The notes under the pieces are model-generated. The model was not told the DNA's origin and did no database searches. It saw only the letters and a list, made by a program, of their open reading frames with translations. A stretch of DNA of 64,000 nucleotides from Arenicola marina (Eukaryota > Annelida > Polychaeta > Arenicolidae), in the NCBI GenBank assembly GCA_964019135.1, contig OZ025249.1, forward strand, positions 2,852,001-2,916,000, read 5' to 3'. The position numbers were made by a program, and so were the translations under genes. Each line of letters opens with the position of its first letter. Position 1 is the first letter of the stretch. Shown piece by piece: positions 23,572 through 35,255 of the stretch.

Positions 23572-24845
23572 TAGTCTGAGCGGTTTTCGGCATTTAGTTT
23601 ATTTATGTTAATTTTGTGCGGGGTTTCGCGGGCTTCCGGTGCGCCAGATTCCGGTGGTTCTCAGAGCATCACTTGCTGCTGAGGATCCACAGAGAACACA
23701 CGTACCTTAAGATTTAGTCATCCGGAAACATCTTTTTACCCGCTCAGACCACTCGGCCACAACTCCCGGTTCTCTTCTGACCCGAAATAAAGTAATTCAG
23801 TGCCACTTTGCTGGGTTGTGTGAGTGCGTACAGAAAACAGCCAGAATAACACCCCCTCCACCCCGTAACATTTTGGCGCAGTCGGCAGGATCATTCAGCA
23901 GCAAGTCACGGTGTGGAGGGTGAGAAGAAACCGGGAGTTACAAGGACAGCACCATGCTCACCCTGGAGGAAATGGGGGCGCAGCTGGAGCAGCTGAAGGA
24001 GAGCCATGAACAGGCGCAGGCGGCCATGGCTACCGCCGAGGCTGCTAGGGGGCGGGAGCAGCCCCTCTACATCCCGCGTGAGCGGAAGCTCGCCAAGTTT
24101 GGCGGGTACCGTGACGGCGGACAGCCGATTGAGGACTTCCGCGACGAGGTCAGTCATGTCGTCCGCACACGCCACCTCACGGATGCGGACGCTGTGGACT
24201 TCGTGTTGGCCCACTTGGAGGGTCCGGCCCGACAGGAGGTACTTCTGCAGCCGCCACCGAGAACGCTGCCAGGCGTGATGAACACGCTGACCTCGGTGTT
24301 CGGGGAGGCGCGGTCAGTGGCGCAGCTGCTGCACTGCGTCTATGACCGTCGCCAGAGGCCCGGGGAGACCCTGCGGGAGTACTCCTACGAACTGTCAACC
24401 CTGGTCAACAAGGTGAAGAGCCGGGACGCTAGGGCGCTTGCCAGCGCAGATGTCACGCTCCGCGACCAGTTTGTTGAGGGGGTGGCGAACCCGCAGCTGC
24501 GGCGGTACCTAAAGCGCGTGGTGCGGGAACGGGCCGAGGTTACCTTCCTCGACCTAAGGGAGGACGCTGTCGCATGGAACATGGAAGACCCGGAGTGTCC
24601 CGCCGTGTCTCAGAGGGCGGAGTGCAACGTGCATGAGCGCCGGACCACAACCAGGGAAGACACTTTCTCCAACCCGACGGACTTGACGGAGGTACTGGTG
24701 CTCATGCGGGCTCAACAGCAGGCGTTGCTGGAACTGTCGCACAGAGTCCAGCAGATCGCTTTGGCCCAAACGGTTCACCCGCCAGCGGCCATGTCTGCGT
24801 ACCCGCCTGCATCTATGGGCTCCCACCCGCCAGCGGCCATGCAGG
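23572..24845 (+). mobile_element. LTR retroelement fossil: LTR, primer-binding site, partial gag
   Basis: A putative LTR of about 299 bp starts TGTTGC and ends GTAACA (23572-23870), with AATAAA inside. Three bases on, tggcgcagtcggcagg (23874) is a typical primer-binding site of Ty3/gypsy-like elements. A gag frame opens at 23954 and shows the usual retrotransposon-gag pattern (KFGGYRDGG, IEDFRDEV, LEGPARQEVL). The element is incomplete: no protease, reverse transcriptase, integrase or second LTR is in the window, and a minisatellite takes over at 24846. The gag frame that remains is open, so it is probably not very old. Confidence 0.8.
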
Positions 24846-25045
24846 TAATAACTTGGTCTGGTTTGGCTGCTGCAGGTAATAACTGGGTCTGGTTGGGCTG
24901 GTGCCGGTAATAACTGGGTCTGGTTGGGCTGGTGCAGGTAATAACTGGGTCTGGTTGGGCTGGTGCAGGTAATAACTGGGTCTGGTTGGGCTGGTGCAGG
25001 TAATAACTGGGTCTGGTTGGGCTGGTGCAGGTAATAACTTGGTGG
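24846..25045 (+). repeat. 31-bp minisatellite repeating a CAG/GTAATAAC junction
   Basis: About six and a half units of 'gtaataactgggtctggttg' plus ggctggtgcag. Every unit joins tgcag to gtaataac, like the place where the gag frame stops (catgcag/gtaataac). The pattern is the same as in the host introns, where arrays copy splice donors. Confidence 0.9.
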
Positions 25046-25246
25046 AGGCAATAGGTCTGGTTGGTATTTACTAAGACAAGCACCATGTAATCACGTCAAG
25101 TGATTCCTTCCATGACACGGATTCCCTTCTTCCTTTTCCAGATCTGTCCGGTCCTCAAGTGGAGGAGCCAGTAAGTTTAATTCACAAGACACGTTACAGA
25201 AGACGCCTTGCTCCAAATTCTTAGTGGCGATGTGTTTTCCGTTGTG

Positions 25247-25664
25247 AACGTTTGTGAGAGCCGAAAACGTCCGACTGCCCAAAACGGGCCAGCATCACAG
25301 AATAAATATATATCCCCAGATTTGTCCCATACCCTCCCAATCTCGCATAAACATTATTTTAATGGCTAGATGTAGATCTGGAGGGTGTGACAATTAAGGC
25401 CCATAACGAGCAAAAGGCCAAGTCTGTAAAGCACTGCTAACGCGTTTTCCGTGCCTTGTTACGCACCGCCCCCACACTAAAGCCCCCCCCCCCCATGAAA
25501 CCTCAATGTTCTCCGTACATGGCTATCTAAGAGCTACAAAACGAGCTTATCGCGCTTTCATATTGGCAGATTGTGTGGGATTGAAACGTCAAATGTAACT
25601 TAGTTTGTTCTTAGCTATGTAGGACGTTTTCGGCAGTCGGACGTTTTCGGCCCCCACAAACGTT
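25247..25664. mobile_element. MITE-like element with 40-bp inverted termini
   Basis: The arm 25247-25286 (aacgtttgtg-agagccgaaaacg...) pairs with 25625-25664 with few mismatches; the core 'gccgaaaacgtccgactgcc' is perfect. The inside is about 340 bp, non-coding, with a C-run at 25481-25494. Confidence 0.65.
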
Positions 25665-26240
25665 TGTGTTTTCCGCTACATGTTATCAGTGACGATCCGG
25701 CTTTCCGCTACTGTTAATAATATTGGTGCGTGGCATTCTCGGCAATGAAGTTGCTTTATTCGACTACTCTATTAACACTTGGGTTATTCTATTGCAATGT
25801 AGAGAACGAGCTTCGGGCGAGCCAGCCATATTACCTTTTCGGAGCTCGGGACATGACATCTTGATGTGACATATCGGTGCAGCCTGATAGGGGTCTGTAA
25901 GGTGGAGTCCAGTGTCCAGTGTGGATTTTTCAATATTCTCAGTGTCGAATGTCGATTTTTTACGACTTTCCGTGTCGCTTTTTGGTTCAGTGGCATTTTT
26001 TGTCTAAAATGCCATTAACTGTGTCGACGTCGCTTTTTCAATCCTCAGTGTCGGAATATGGGGGTCAATGTCGAATGTCGATTTTTCAAATAGGCCTGTG
26101 TCGCGTGTCGCCATTTACCCCTTGCAGACCCCACCGCGTGATTGTGTACATTGAGGTAGTCATGTCACGTATTGAGAGCCTGTCTTCTTGATGGATTTGC
26201 ACTGCTTTTGGGTTCTTGTTTTGCAACCATTTCCTTTCAG
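25665..26240 (+). other. Flank and intron before GIMAP-like exon; degenerate short repeats
   Basis: Between 25900 and 26115 the motif 'cagtgtcgaatgtcgatttt' recurs in several degenerate forms. The last 35 bases are a good branch/pyrimidine region ending ttcctttcag at 26240. The first exon or exons of the GTPase gene were not found. Confidence 0.45.
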
Positions 26241-28048
26241 GCGTTTAAGAAGTACTTTACAGAAAAACTATGGCAGCGCTTTAAAGACAAAGACCCAAAG
26301 ACAATACAATCAAGAGCAGAGGAATATAAGGAAGATTACGATGAATTACTTGGTCACTTCTTTCTAGCCGAACAGTGTCGTCCACCACCTTTTAGCGAGC
26401 TACCAGATCGCATTCGTGTAATGTTGATTGGCAAAACAGGATCTGGCAAGAGTTCAACGGCAAACACAATTCTTGGGGCCGACTGGTTTGAGACATCCGC
26501 CAGTGGGCAGTTCGTAACCATGGTTAACCAGGTCCATGCGGTGCTGTACAAAGACAAGCAGGTCCAAGTGCTTGACACGCCGGGGCTGATGGACACAGAG
26601 AGAGCACCGTCAGAAGTGGCCAAGGAAATCGCCAAGGTGCGATTGACATCCGAGGACAAACAGGCAATACAAGAAGTCAAGGTAAGACCTATATCGCGCA
26701 TATCGCAACCAAATCAAATTTACTGTTGTCTTTGGATTCGTTTGTGAATTTATCGTGGAGCACGTGGTTTACTTGAAGTCATTTGTCTTTGATTATATAT
26801 ATATATATATATATATATATCGTGTATATATGACCGTGTTGTGTGTCTGGTAAATGAACTGATCGTGTCGAATGGTAATTCACTGCTCATGTAGGCGTAT
26901 GGGCGCTCCAGGTTTGACGTTATGCCAGATCTTTTTTGGAAGTTTTAATAGGCATCGATTGGACAGACAACACGATTGTAATGTGTCAAGAAATAAGTGA
27001 AAAAAAAAACTTCATGCCGCTCCCAGCGTGGTTCATGCCAAATTTGTGCAAGTCTTCTTGAGGCATTTGCACACTCAGCTTGTCATACAATAATATGGAG
27101 CGCACATGCGTGTCTGGGTCGTGAACTTGTCATGTTCAGAGGTAATGATGTGTACTTGTGGAAAGGCAATGATCTGACCGTGTGGAAAATTAATAAACTG
27201 GTTGTGTCGGTGGTTTCACACTGGTCGCCACAGGTTGAGAACGTTACTGGAGAACCGCTTCCAGACCTTACATTTCTTCTGGTGAAATTATCAATGTCGC
27301 TGTCATTTGATTTGTCTAGGAAATCTTCGGACCTATGGTCATAAAACATACCATCCTATTGTTCACGCATGCCGAGAGGGTTCTGGAAGCTAAGACGTTA
27401 GCTGACTACATCGCCGACCAGCAGGACGGCACACCCCTTAAGGCGCTCATCAATAACGTGCGTTGCAGGGTCATGGCCTTCGATAACGGCTTGAGTGCGC
27501 GTTATGTCCAAGGCAAGCAACGAGATATGTTCTTTACCATGCTGGCTGTCCTGATGAGGCGACGTGGCTATACGGTGTACCGCAATGACATGTTCCATCT
27601 AGGAGCTGCACTACGCGCCGAACAGAAGACCTACATGATGCAGTTAATGGCGTGGCTTGCAGCTGAAATTGAACGATCCAAGAGCTCTCAATCTTGGACC
27701 CTAGACGAACGAGCATCCTTTCGGGCAGAAATGAATCAGGCCCTTACAGATAAACTGGAATCGGCACTACAAAAAGCTGGTTTAGGCAACAGCGCCGGCG
27801 AGAAATTTGAGGAACAAAGGAAGCTATTTGGCCAATTGAAGCTGACTCGTCCCTATCGGCAAGCTTTGGAACCGTTGGTGAATGGATTGTCGAAAGATGC
27901 ACAGCAGTACTTTCGTGAGAGGCCGTACGTCATCGACATAATTACCATAAAGTACATCAACAAGAAATATGAAGATTTTGAGAAGCTCTCAAAGTACATT
28001 AAGCAGAAGCTTGCATATAAGCAGTCACGGCGGTGTTCCATTATGTAA
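26241..28048 (+). CDS. GIMAP/AIG1-like GTPase, last two exons, with CaaX end
   Basis: Exons 26241-26681 and 27320-28048 join in phase 0 (AIQEVK then EIFGPM), giving 389 codons plus TAA. Residue 64 starts the P-loop GKTGSGKSS, followed by TANTILG. Thr93 is in the switch I region and DTPGL at 112-116 is G3. The next exon starts with the AIG1-typical EIFG..VIKHTILLFTH (G4 region) and RCRVMAFDN (G5 region). A charged helical tail of about 140 residues ends RRCSIM, a farnesylation-type CaaX box, so membrane anchoring is likely. AIG1/GIMAP proteins are membrane-linked GTPases tied to immunity and survival. Between EIAK (residue 132) and RLTSEDK the usual stretch of about 20 residues, with the PGPH-type strand, is absent although the frame is kept. 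The start exon lies upstream and is unknown. Confidence 0.85.
26796..26820. repeat. (AT)n microsatellite in GIMAP-like intron
   Basis: An uninterrupted run of about 12 AT units lies in the intron 26682-27319. The rest of that intron shows no recognisable feature. Confidence 0.9.
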
Positions 28049-28086
28049 GGTATTAAAGTATCAAACGCGACTTTGATGCAAATTAA

Positions 28087-28968
28087 ACAGTCCATACAGA
28101 CTTAGGTCCGCTTGGTATGTTATTCAAGTCCATAAAAAGACATAGTTCCGCTTGTTATGACGAAAATGTTCAATTCTCGTCATATGTCGGTCGGTCGTGT
28201 TTATTTGTCTGTTTCTATGTATGTCTGTTTCACTCAGCACTTTTCCGAAAATACTAAGTGTCCTGGCGTCCTAATAGCTAAAGCGATCATCGATAGATTT
28301 GTGTAGCGTATTGCTACACAGTAGAGCTCTACTTAGGTCGCAAAATCTTTATTTCGCCAACATAAAGCTCTATCTTGCAAACCAAAAGCTCTATTTTGTC
28401 AACAGAAAGCTCTATTTGGCATAAGTTGCTATCCCAAACCGCCAGCTATGCTGAATTGACATCTGAAGGCTATATTTACCCCCAACGAAAGCTCTATTTA
28501 CCCCAAATTGTACCTTAAAAGCTCTATTTTGGTCAAATTGTATGTGTAATGGCCTACTTAGTCAAATGTACTCACTAAAACTCTATTTTGCCCGCTGAAA
28601 ACTCTATTTGAACCAAATTTTCAACTGAAGGCACTAATTGACCCCTAAGATCGTGGACGGTTGCGGTTTGGATCACCATGTTCAGAAAGACATGACCTTT
28701 GACCCAAAATCGATTTTCGTCATCATCAGTGTCCCACTCAGTTCTTGTTATGTTATTTAAGTCCATACAAAGATATAGGTCCGCTTGTTATGTTATTTAG
28801 GTCCATACAAAAACATATGTCCGCTTGTTTTGTTATTTAAGTCCATACAAAAACATATGTCCGCTTGTTTTGTTATTTAAGTCCATACAAAGACATAGAT
28901 CCGCTTGTTATGTTATTTAAGTCCATACAAAGACATAGGTCCGTTTGTTATGTTATTTAAGATGAAAT
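28087..28968. repeat. 40-bp minisatellite split by an unrelated block
   Basis: Units built of 'gttatttaagtccatacaaa' and 'gacataggtccgcttgttat' occur twice at 28087-28165 and about six times at 28735-28968. The 570 bp between them is different sequence, so something inserted into the array or the array was copied around it. Confidence 0.8.
28325..28620. repeat. Degenerate array of the motif AAAGCTCTATTT
   Basis: At least eight copies of 'aaagctctattt' or close variants, spaced about 25-40 bp with A/C-rich linkers. They lie in the block that splits the 40-bp minisatellite. Confidence 0.65.
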
Positions 28969-30492
28969 GAAATAAACACGGTTGACTGGGACAGAACAAC
29001 TGCAGGTCAAACACACCACGCGATGAGAAATGTACTGGGGCCGTATTCATACTCCCCTCGTAAGTTAGGCACGAAAAGTGCGTTTTAATCTTAAACTCAC
29101 CAGCTCGTTGTGGTGGTGCTCATGATCAAGAAATCGTCTTCAATACAGTTTTAGCTCTTTCTTAATTCAGAAAATCCACTTCTTGGGTGACTACTTAGGT
29201 ATTTTGAACCTGATAACCCCTCGACAAATCTTCCACTTAGCGGCGGAGCCTAGTCTAGTGGCGTGGCTTAAGTGACGATTATGAATATGGCCCAGATCTC
29301 TTAGACAAGTACACACATACAGCAGACCCGTCGGAAGCGGTGGGGCAGGGGGCATTTATAGCATGCATCATTCGCGTGGCGCGTATAGATCAAGCTATAG
29401 AAAGAGTAAACTAGATGACCATATGTCGGTTTTAAATTATAGGTGAGTTTACAGCAGGAGCGTGCGCAGGAATTCCTGAAATGAATTGTCTCACAAAAAC
29501 ATAAACAAATTGGTGTAAAAGCCTGATACGTGGGGCGCGTTACGTAGTATTTGCACACTCTACAATCCTTGGTAAGATAAAGAAAGGAAACTACTGCTAA
29601 CCTAGTATTGCATTGTAATACATGTATATAAGGAGAGGCCAGGGGCACAAAATGTCACAGGGGGGGGGAGGCACAACTATACCTTAGGGTCTGAAAGGGG
29701 GTCACGTGCCCCCTGTGCCCCCCTCCCCTGGACACACCCATGTACAGTATACATACTAAAGTAATGGCAGGCCTTCGATGCATGGCTCCTACTATGTTAT
29801 CTGGAAGGCCTGGGACATATTGCAACACACCGTTATGGTGTCAAACAAGAAATTTAACTTGGAAGAGGTCTTGTGCCAGGAGCTATAGTTTAAAGGTCAG
29901 ATTCTCTGTAAATGAATTTGCAAAATTAATAAAAGCAAGGAGGTGAACAGTACTTCGTCAGTGTGATTTTACCGTAATCCGTTGTACCACTTTGTAAGAA
30001 ATTGATGGCCTCATACTTTTTTCCTCTATATTTAAGGTGTCAAAGGGGTTAATGTCAAAAATAGTTAAAATCTTGCTCCAGTATCAATGTTTGACATCGA
30101 TAAACTCAGTATATCGACTGTTAACTTCTCACCATATCGCTTTCCCGCGTCCTCCTCGCTGGCTCGCCCTACTCTGTTCCAGGCCAGAACGCGAGATCGC
30201 GAGTGGCACTTTTATGGCTCCATAGAAAACAACATTACCGGGAAAAAATTGACTTATACGCATGCACGTATATATATATATATATATATATATTAGAATC
30301 CGTCTTTTGAATATGTCTGTGGACCCAGACGTTGGACTATAATAACATATAGGTCATCATACCCTTCTTTGTCGGGACAAGATACTTAAGAGTTGTGCAA
30401 TTTAGCTAAATTTATTGAGATGGCACTAAGCCATTATGACGTTAATTGTTAGTACATGTATACGGTGTCACTTCAATACACTATGCCATGCA
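28969..30492. other. No gene seen; small inverted-repeat and TA tracts
   Basis: At 29638-29731 a 'ccaggggcac' end faces an inverse 'cccccctcccctgg' end, perhaps a tiny MITE. A (TA)n run lies at about 30269-30293. No exons are recognised. Confidence 0.35.
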
Positions 30493-30650
30493 ATGGCGGA
30501 TCCAGGGGGGCGGTTAGGGGGGTTTAACCCCCTCAAGCAAGGGGAATTCTTCGAGAAAGAATCAAGGGTTGCCCCCACCCCCTCCGGTCGCACGTTTTCT
30601 GTGACCCCCTCACCCCTCCTCAAATTCCTAGATCCGCCCTTGTCATGTAA
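30493..30650. mobile_element. MITE-like element, GGCGGATCCAGG termini
   Basis: The left end 'aatggcggatccagg' is matched in inverse by 'cctagatccgcccttgtcat' on the right. The inside is C/T-rich and non-coding. It belongs to the same family as 7236-7392. Confidence 0.6.
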
Positions 30651-30970
30651 ACCGATTTACACATGTAATTAACATTGCTGTATTGACCAATGGGCCAACG
30701 GCCTAGCAGTGCTCATTAAAGGCTTCATCCATGCTCTTCTTTAGCTCTTTCCAAGGTCTGTTTCATCCAGTAGAACATTGGTATGTCATGTGAGCCCCAC
30801 ACTCCCTTACCTCGACCCGTCACTGGTATAATTAGCCATTGGCTTGAGCCTTGATGTCAAGTAAACATCGATTGAGACAATTTTAAAAAGAGTTATTACC
30901 ACAGTGTATTCAAGTCCTATAATGCTGATGGCCGATACTTTTAGTTTTAGTACAGAACTAATGCGCTCGC
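30651..30970. other. No gene seen
   Basis: Unique-looking sequence up to the abrupt 5' end of the truncated LINE copy. Nothing recognised. Confidence 0.35.
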
Positions 30971-33173
30971 TTGTTATCCTCGTCTTCCAAATACAAAAGT
31001 AGAAAACCCTGGCTGACTAATGGGTTAAAGAACTCTATTAAAATGAAAAATAAACTTTATCTTCGAAGTCGATCACTTAAAAACGAATTATATGCAAAGG
31101 AATATAAAACGTATAAAAATAAGCTATTACATACACTTAGGGAAGCAGAGAAACGTCACTACCAGAATCAAATTAAAACTAACCAGGGAAATCTATTTAA
31201 AACCTGGAAAACGATTAAGGAAGTAATTAATCGTAATAAGTGCATTAAAAAGCAAACGACTTTTATAAAAAATGACTGCCTTATCTCGGATCGAAGAGAC
31301 ATTACCAATGGGTTTAACCAATTCTTCGTAAATATCGGAAGTACCCTGAGTAAAAACATTCCTAACACGAATGATACACCATTGGCCTTTCTCGATAAGG
31401 CAAATTCCCACACTCTTTTTCTTGATCCGGTTACCAATGATGACATTTATAGCATTATGGGATCACTAAAGAATGGTTCGTCTGGATGGGATTCCATTGG
31501 TCCGAAAATTATCAAAAATATCATTCCTCATCTGACTGAACCGTTGCATCATGTTATCAATCTATCATTCTCCCAAGGCTACTTTCCCAACGAATTAAAA
31601 ATTGCGAAAGTGATTCCAATATTTAAGGCAGGGGATAAGAAGATGTTCACCAATTATAGACCCGTATCAGTCCTTCCTACTATTTCAAAGATATTTGAAA
31701 AGGTAATGTATAATAGGCTACTGGATTTTATAAACAAACACCATTTGTTACATGACCACCAGTTTGGTTTCAGACCCAAACATTCAACAACTTTGGCTTT
31801 GATACTACTAGTTGATAAAATATCATCTGCCTTAGATAGGGGGGAATCGGCAATCGGGATTTTCTTAGATTTTTCTAAAGCATTCGATACCGTTAATCAC
31901 AATATCTTATTTTTAAAATTAGAAAGATACGGTATCAGAGGTATTGCATTAGACTGGTTTAAAAGTTACCTTTTTGACAGGGAACAATATGTTGAATACG
32001 ATGGGGCCAACTCCGAGAAATTAAACATAAACTGCGGAATCCCGCAAGGCTCTGTTCTTGGACCACTTTTATTCCTCGTTTACATAAATGACTTAGCATC
32101 TCTGACTAGCAAACTGTTTAGTATACTATTTGCAGACGATTCAAACTTTTTTATTACGGGGAATGACATTGAAAAGATGATCCGAATAGTAAACTTAGAG
32201 TTGGAAAAAATTAAACATTGGCTCCAGGTTAATAAATTAACACTTAATCTTAGCAAAACCAAATTTATGATCTTTAAATCCCCTCGTAAAAAAATGTCTG
32301 TTTTATCCAAAGTACAAATTTCGGGTCATGCTATTGAGCAGGTCTCATGCATAAAGTTTTTAGGGGTTCAACTCGATAGTAGCCTGCTCTGGAAAGAACA
32401 CCTACAATACATTAAAGGCAAGATTGCAAGGGGTTTAGGGGTAATTACTCGGGCTAGAAAGGTGTTTACCAGTGATATATTGCGTAGTCTTTATTTTTCA
32501 TTCGTTTATCCATATCTTTTGTACGCCCAAGAAGTTTGGGGTGGGGCCTATCAGTCCTATTTACATCCATTGTTTATTTTGCAGAAAAGGGCTGTTCGTA
32601 TAATTACAGGTGTTAACAAGTATTCTCACACGGAAAATCTGTTTAAAGAAATTAATATTTTACCTTTGACTAAATTGTATGAATATAGTGTTGTTTTATT
32701 AATGTTTAAGCAATACCAGGGTATATTACCGGAACCTGTTCAATCGTTATTTGTTACGAGGTCTAGCATCCACAGTCATAATACTAGAGGAGCGAAGCTA
32801 CTACATATCCCAAAGGCTAGAACTGGTCATTTCCGCAAATCTATAAGATATTCGGCTATTACTTTCTTTAATAAGTGGTATAATAAGTTAGAATTTAACT
32901 CATCCCTTCACTCATTCAAGAGAACAATAATGTCCTCCTTAGTAGTAAACTAGTCGAAACTTTATATTTATATCCAATATTCTTTGAGATAAACATCCTA
33001 CTATTGTGGCCCTTTCACGTTATTTTTTTGTTTCTACTTGTATCTGTATAGACCTAGTTGTGAAGTTCTATTTTACGTTAGCATATAAGCTTCGGCTTCT
33101 GCTGTTGTCTATGTAATATATGTTTGTTTACTTGTGATGCAGACCTTTGGACAATAAACATTATTATTATTAT
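30971..33173 (+). mobile_element. 5'-truncated CR1-like LINE, near-identical to 17254-21296
   Basis: The match to the longer copy begins abruptly at 'ttgttatcctcgtcttcc' (19082 in the other copy) and runs to the ATT tail. The remaining frame is open for 660 codons and includes the whole reverse transcriptase with FADD, but the finger and endonuclease are gone. Only two residue changes were noticed (DKVNSH to DKANSH, LFKKIN to LFKEIN), plus a few silent ones. The tail is shorter (four ATT units). This is a classic dead-on-arrival insertion of a young family. Confidence 0.92.
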
Positions 33174-33429
33174 ACTCTCACTATAGATAGCACCTATCCA
33201 TATTTATCAAATGAGAAGAAAAACCCGTATCGGGAAAAAGAAACTGGGATTTCGGCACCACACTGTTACAAAGTAACCCCCGAAACCCGAATGTTTCAAT
33301 GTCTGACCCCAAAGCCATAATCCCCGTCCTTAGCAATAAGCCTTTTTTATGAAAATGATACCCCTATAGAACGGACATACCCCTATTGAGCCGACATTTC
33401 TGACGCTAACGGGGCGCTTGTCGCAGCGT
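33174..33429. other. Junction sequence between LINE and 13-bp array
   Basis: It contains 'tagcacctatccatattt' at 33187, the same phrase that ends both copies of the interspersed repeat (15712 and 36015). No other feature. Confidence 0.5.
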
Positions 33430-35255
33430 TTATGTCCGGCGTCCACGTCCGGCGTCCACGTCCGGCGTCCACGTCCGGCGTCCACGTCCGGCGTCTACGT
33501 CCGGCGTCCACGTCCGGCGTCCACGTCCGGCGTCCACGTCCGGCGTCCACGTCCGGCGTCCACGTCCGGCGTCTACGTCCGGCGTCCACGTCCGGCGTCC
33601 ACGTCCGGCGTCCACGTCCGGCGTCCACGTCCGGCGTCCACGTCCGGCAACTACGTCCGGCGTCCACGTCCGGCGTCCACGTCCGGCGTCCACGTCCGGC
33701 GTCCACGTCCGGCGTCCACGTCCGGCGTCCACGTCCGGCGTCCACGTCCGGCGTTTACGTCCGGCGTCCACGTCCGGCGTCCACGTCCGGCGTCCACGTC
33801 CGGCGTCCACGTCCGGCGTCCACGTCCGGCGTCCACGTCCGGCGTCCACGTCCGGCGTCCACGTCCGGCGTCCACGTCCGGCGTCCACGTCCGGCGTCCA
33901 CGTCCGGCGTCCACGTCCGGCGTCCACGTCCGGCGTCCACGTCCGGCGTCCACGTCCGGCGTCCACGTCCGGCGTCCACGTCCGGCGTCCACGTCCGGCG
34001 TCCACGTCCGGCGTCCACGTCCGGCGTCCACGTCCGGCGTCCACGTCCGGCGTCCACGTCCGGCGTCCACGTCCGGCGTCCACGTCCGGCGTCCACGTCC
34101 GGCGTCCACGTCCGGCGTCCACGTCCGGCGTCCACGTCCGGCGTCCACGTCCGGCGTCCACGTCCGGCGTCCACGTCCGGCGTCCACGTCCGGCGTCCAC
34201 GTCCGGCGTCCACGTCCGGCGTCCACGTCCGGCGTCCACGTCCGGCGTCCACGTCCGGCGTCCACGTCCGGCGTCCACGTCCGGCGTCCACGTCCGGCGT
34301 CTACGTCCGGCGTCCACGTCCGGCGTCCACGTCCGGCGTCCACGTCCGGCGTCCACGTCCGGCGTCCGGCGTCCACGTCCGGCGTCCACGTCCGGCGTCC
34401 ACGTCCGGCGTCTACGTCCGGCGTCCACGTCCGGCGTCCACGTCCGGCGTCCACGTCCGGCGTCCACGTCCGGCGTCCACGTCCGGCGTCCACGTCCGGC
34501 GTCCACGTCCGGCGTCCACGTCCGGCGTCCACGTCCGGCGTCCACGTCCGGCGTCCACGTCCGGCGTCTACGTCCGGCGTCCACGTCCGGCGTCCACGTC
34601 CGGCGTCCACGTCCGGCGTCCACGTCCGGCGTCCACGTCCGGCGTCCACGTCCGGCGTCCACGTCCGGCGTCCACGTCCGGCGTCCACGTCCGGCGTCCA
34701 CGTCCGGCGTCCACGTCCGGCGTCCACGTCCGGCGTCCACGTCCGGCGTCCACGTCCGGCGTCCACGTCCGGCGTCCACGTCCGGCGTCCACGTCCGGCG
34801 TCCACGTCCGGCGTCCACGTCCGGCGTCCACGTCCGGCGTCCACGTCCGGCGTCCACGTCCGGCGTCCACGTCCGGCGTCCACGTCCGGCGTCCACGTCC
34901 GGCGTCCACGTCCGGCGTCCACGTCCGGCGTCCACGTCCGGCGTCCACGTCCGGCGTCCACGTCCGGCGTCCACGTCCGGCGTCCACGTCCGGCGTCCAC
35001 GTCCGGCGTCCACGTCCGGCGTCCACGTCCGGCGTCCACGTCCGGCGTCCACGTCCGGCGTCCACGTCCGGCGTCCACGTCCGGCGTCTACGTCCGGCGT
35101 CCACGTCCGGCGTCCACGTCCGGCGTCCACGTCCGGCGTCCACGTCCGGCGTCCACGTCCGGCGTCCACGTCCGGCGTCCACGTCCGGCGTCTACGTCCG
35201 GCGTCCACGTCCGGCGTCCACGTCCGGCGTCCATGTCCGGCGTCCATGTCCGGCC
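33430..35255. repeat. 13-bp CpG-rich array, about 140 units
   Basis: The unit is 'cgtccggcgtcca', with three CpG per unit. Homogeneity is extreme: the main variants are C to T at one place (gtctac), one caac variant, and one unit cut short near 34366. Because the unit has no stop in any frame and 13 is not a multiple of three, all six frames stay open for 600 or more codons. Those frames are not taken as genes. Confidence 0.97.

Noticed and set aside
24554-25086. Antisense frames of 103-165 codons over the gag end and 31-bp array
   Set aside because: Repetitive, and explained by the array and the gag frame on the other strand.
25142-25170. Possible 29-base exon between cag and gtaagt
   Set aside because: Such short AG...GT pairs are frequent by chance, and neither phase nor protein resemblance supports it.
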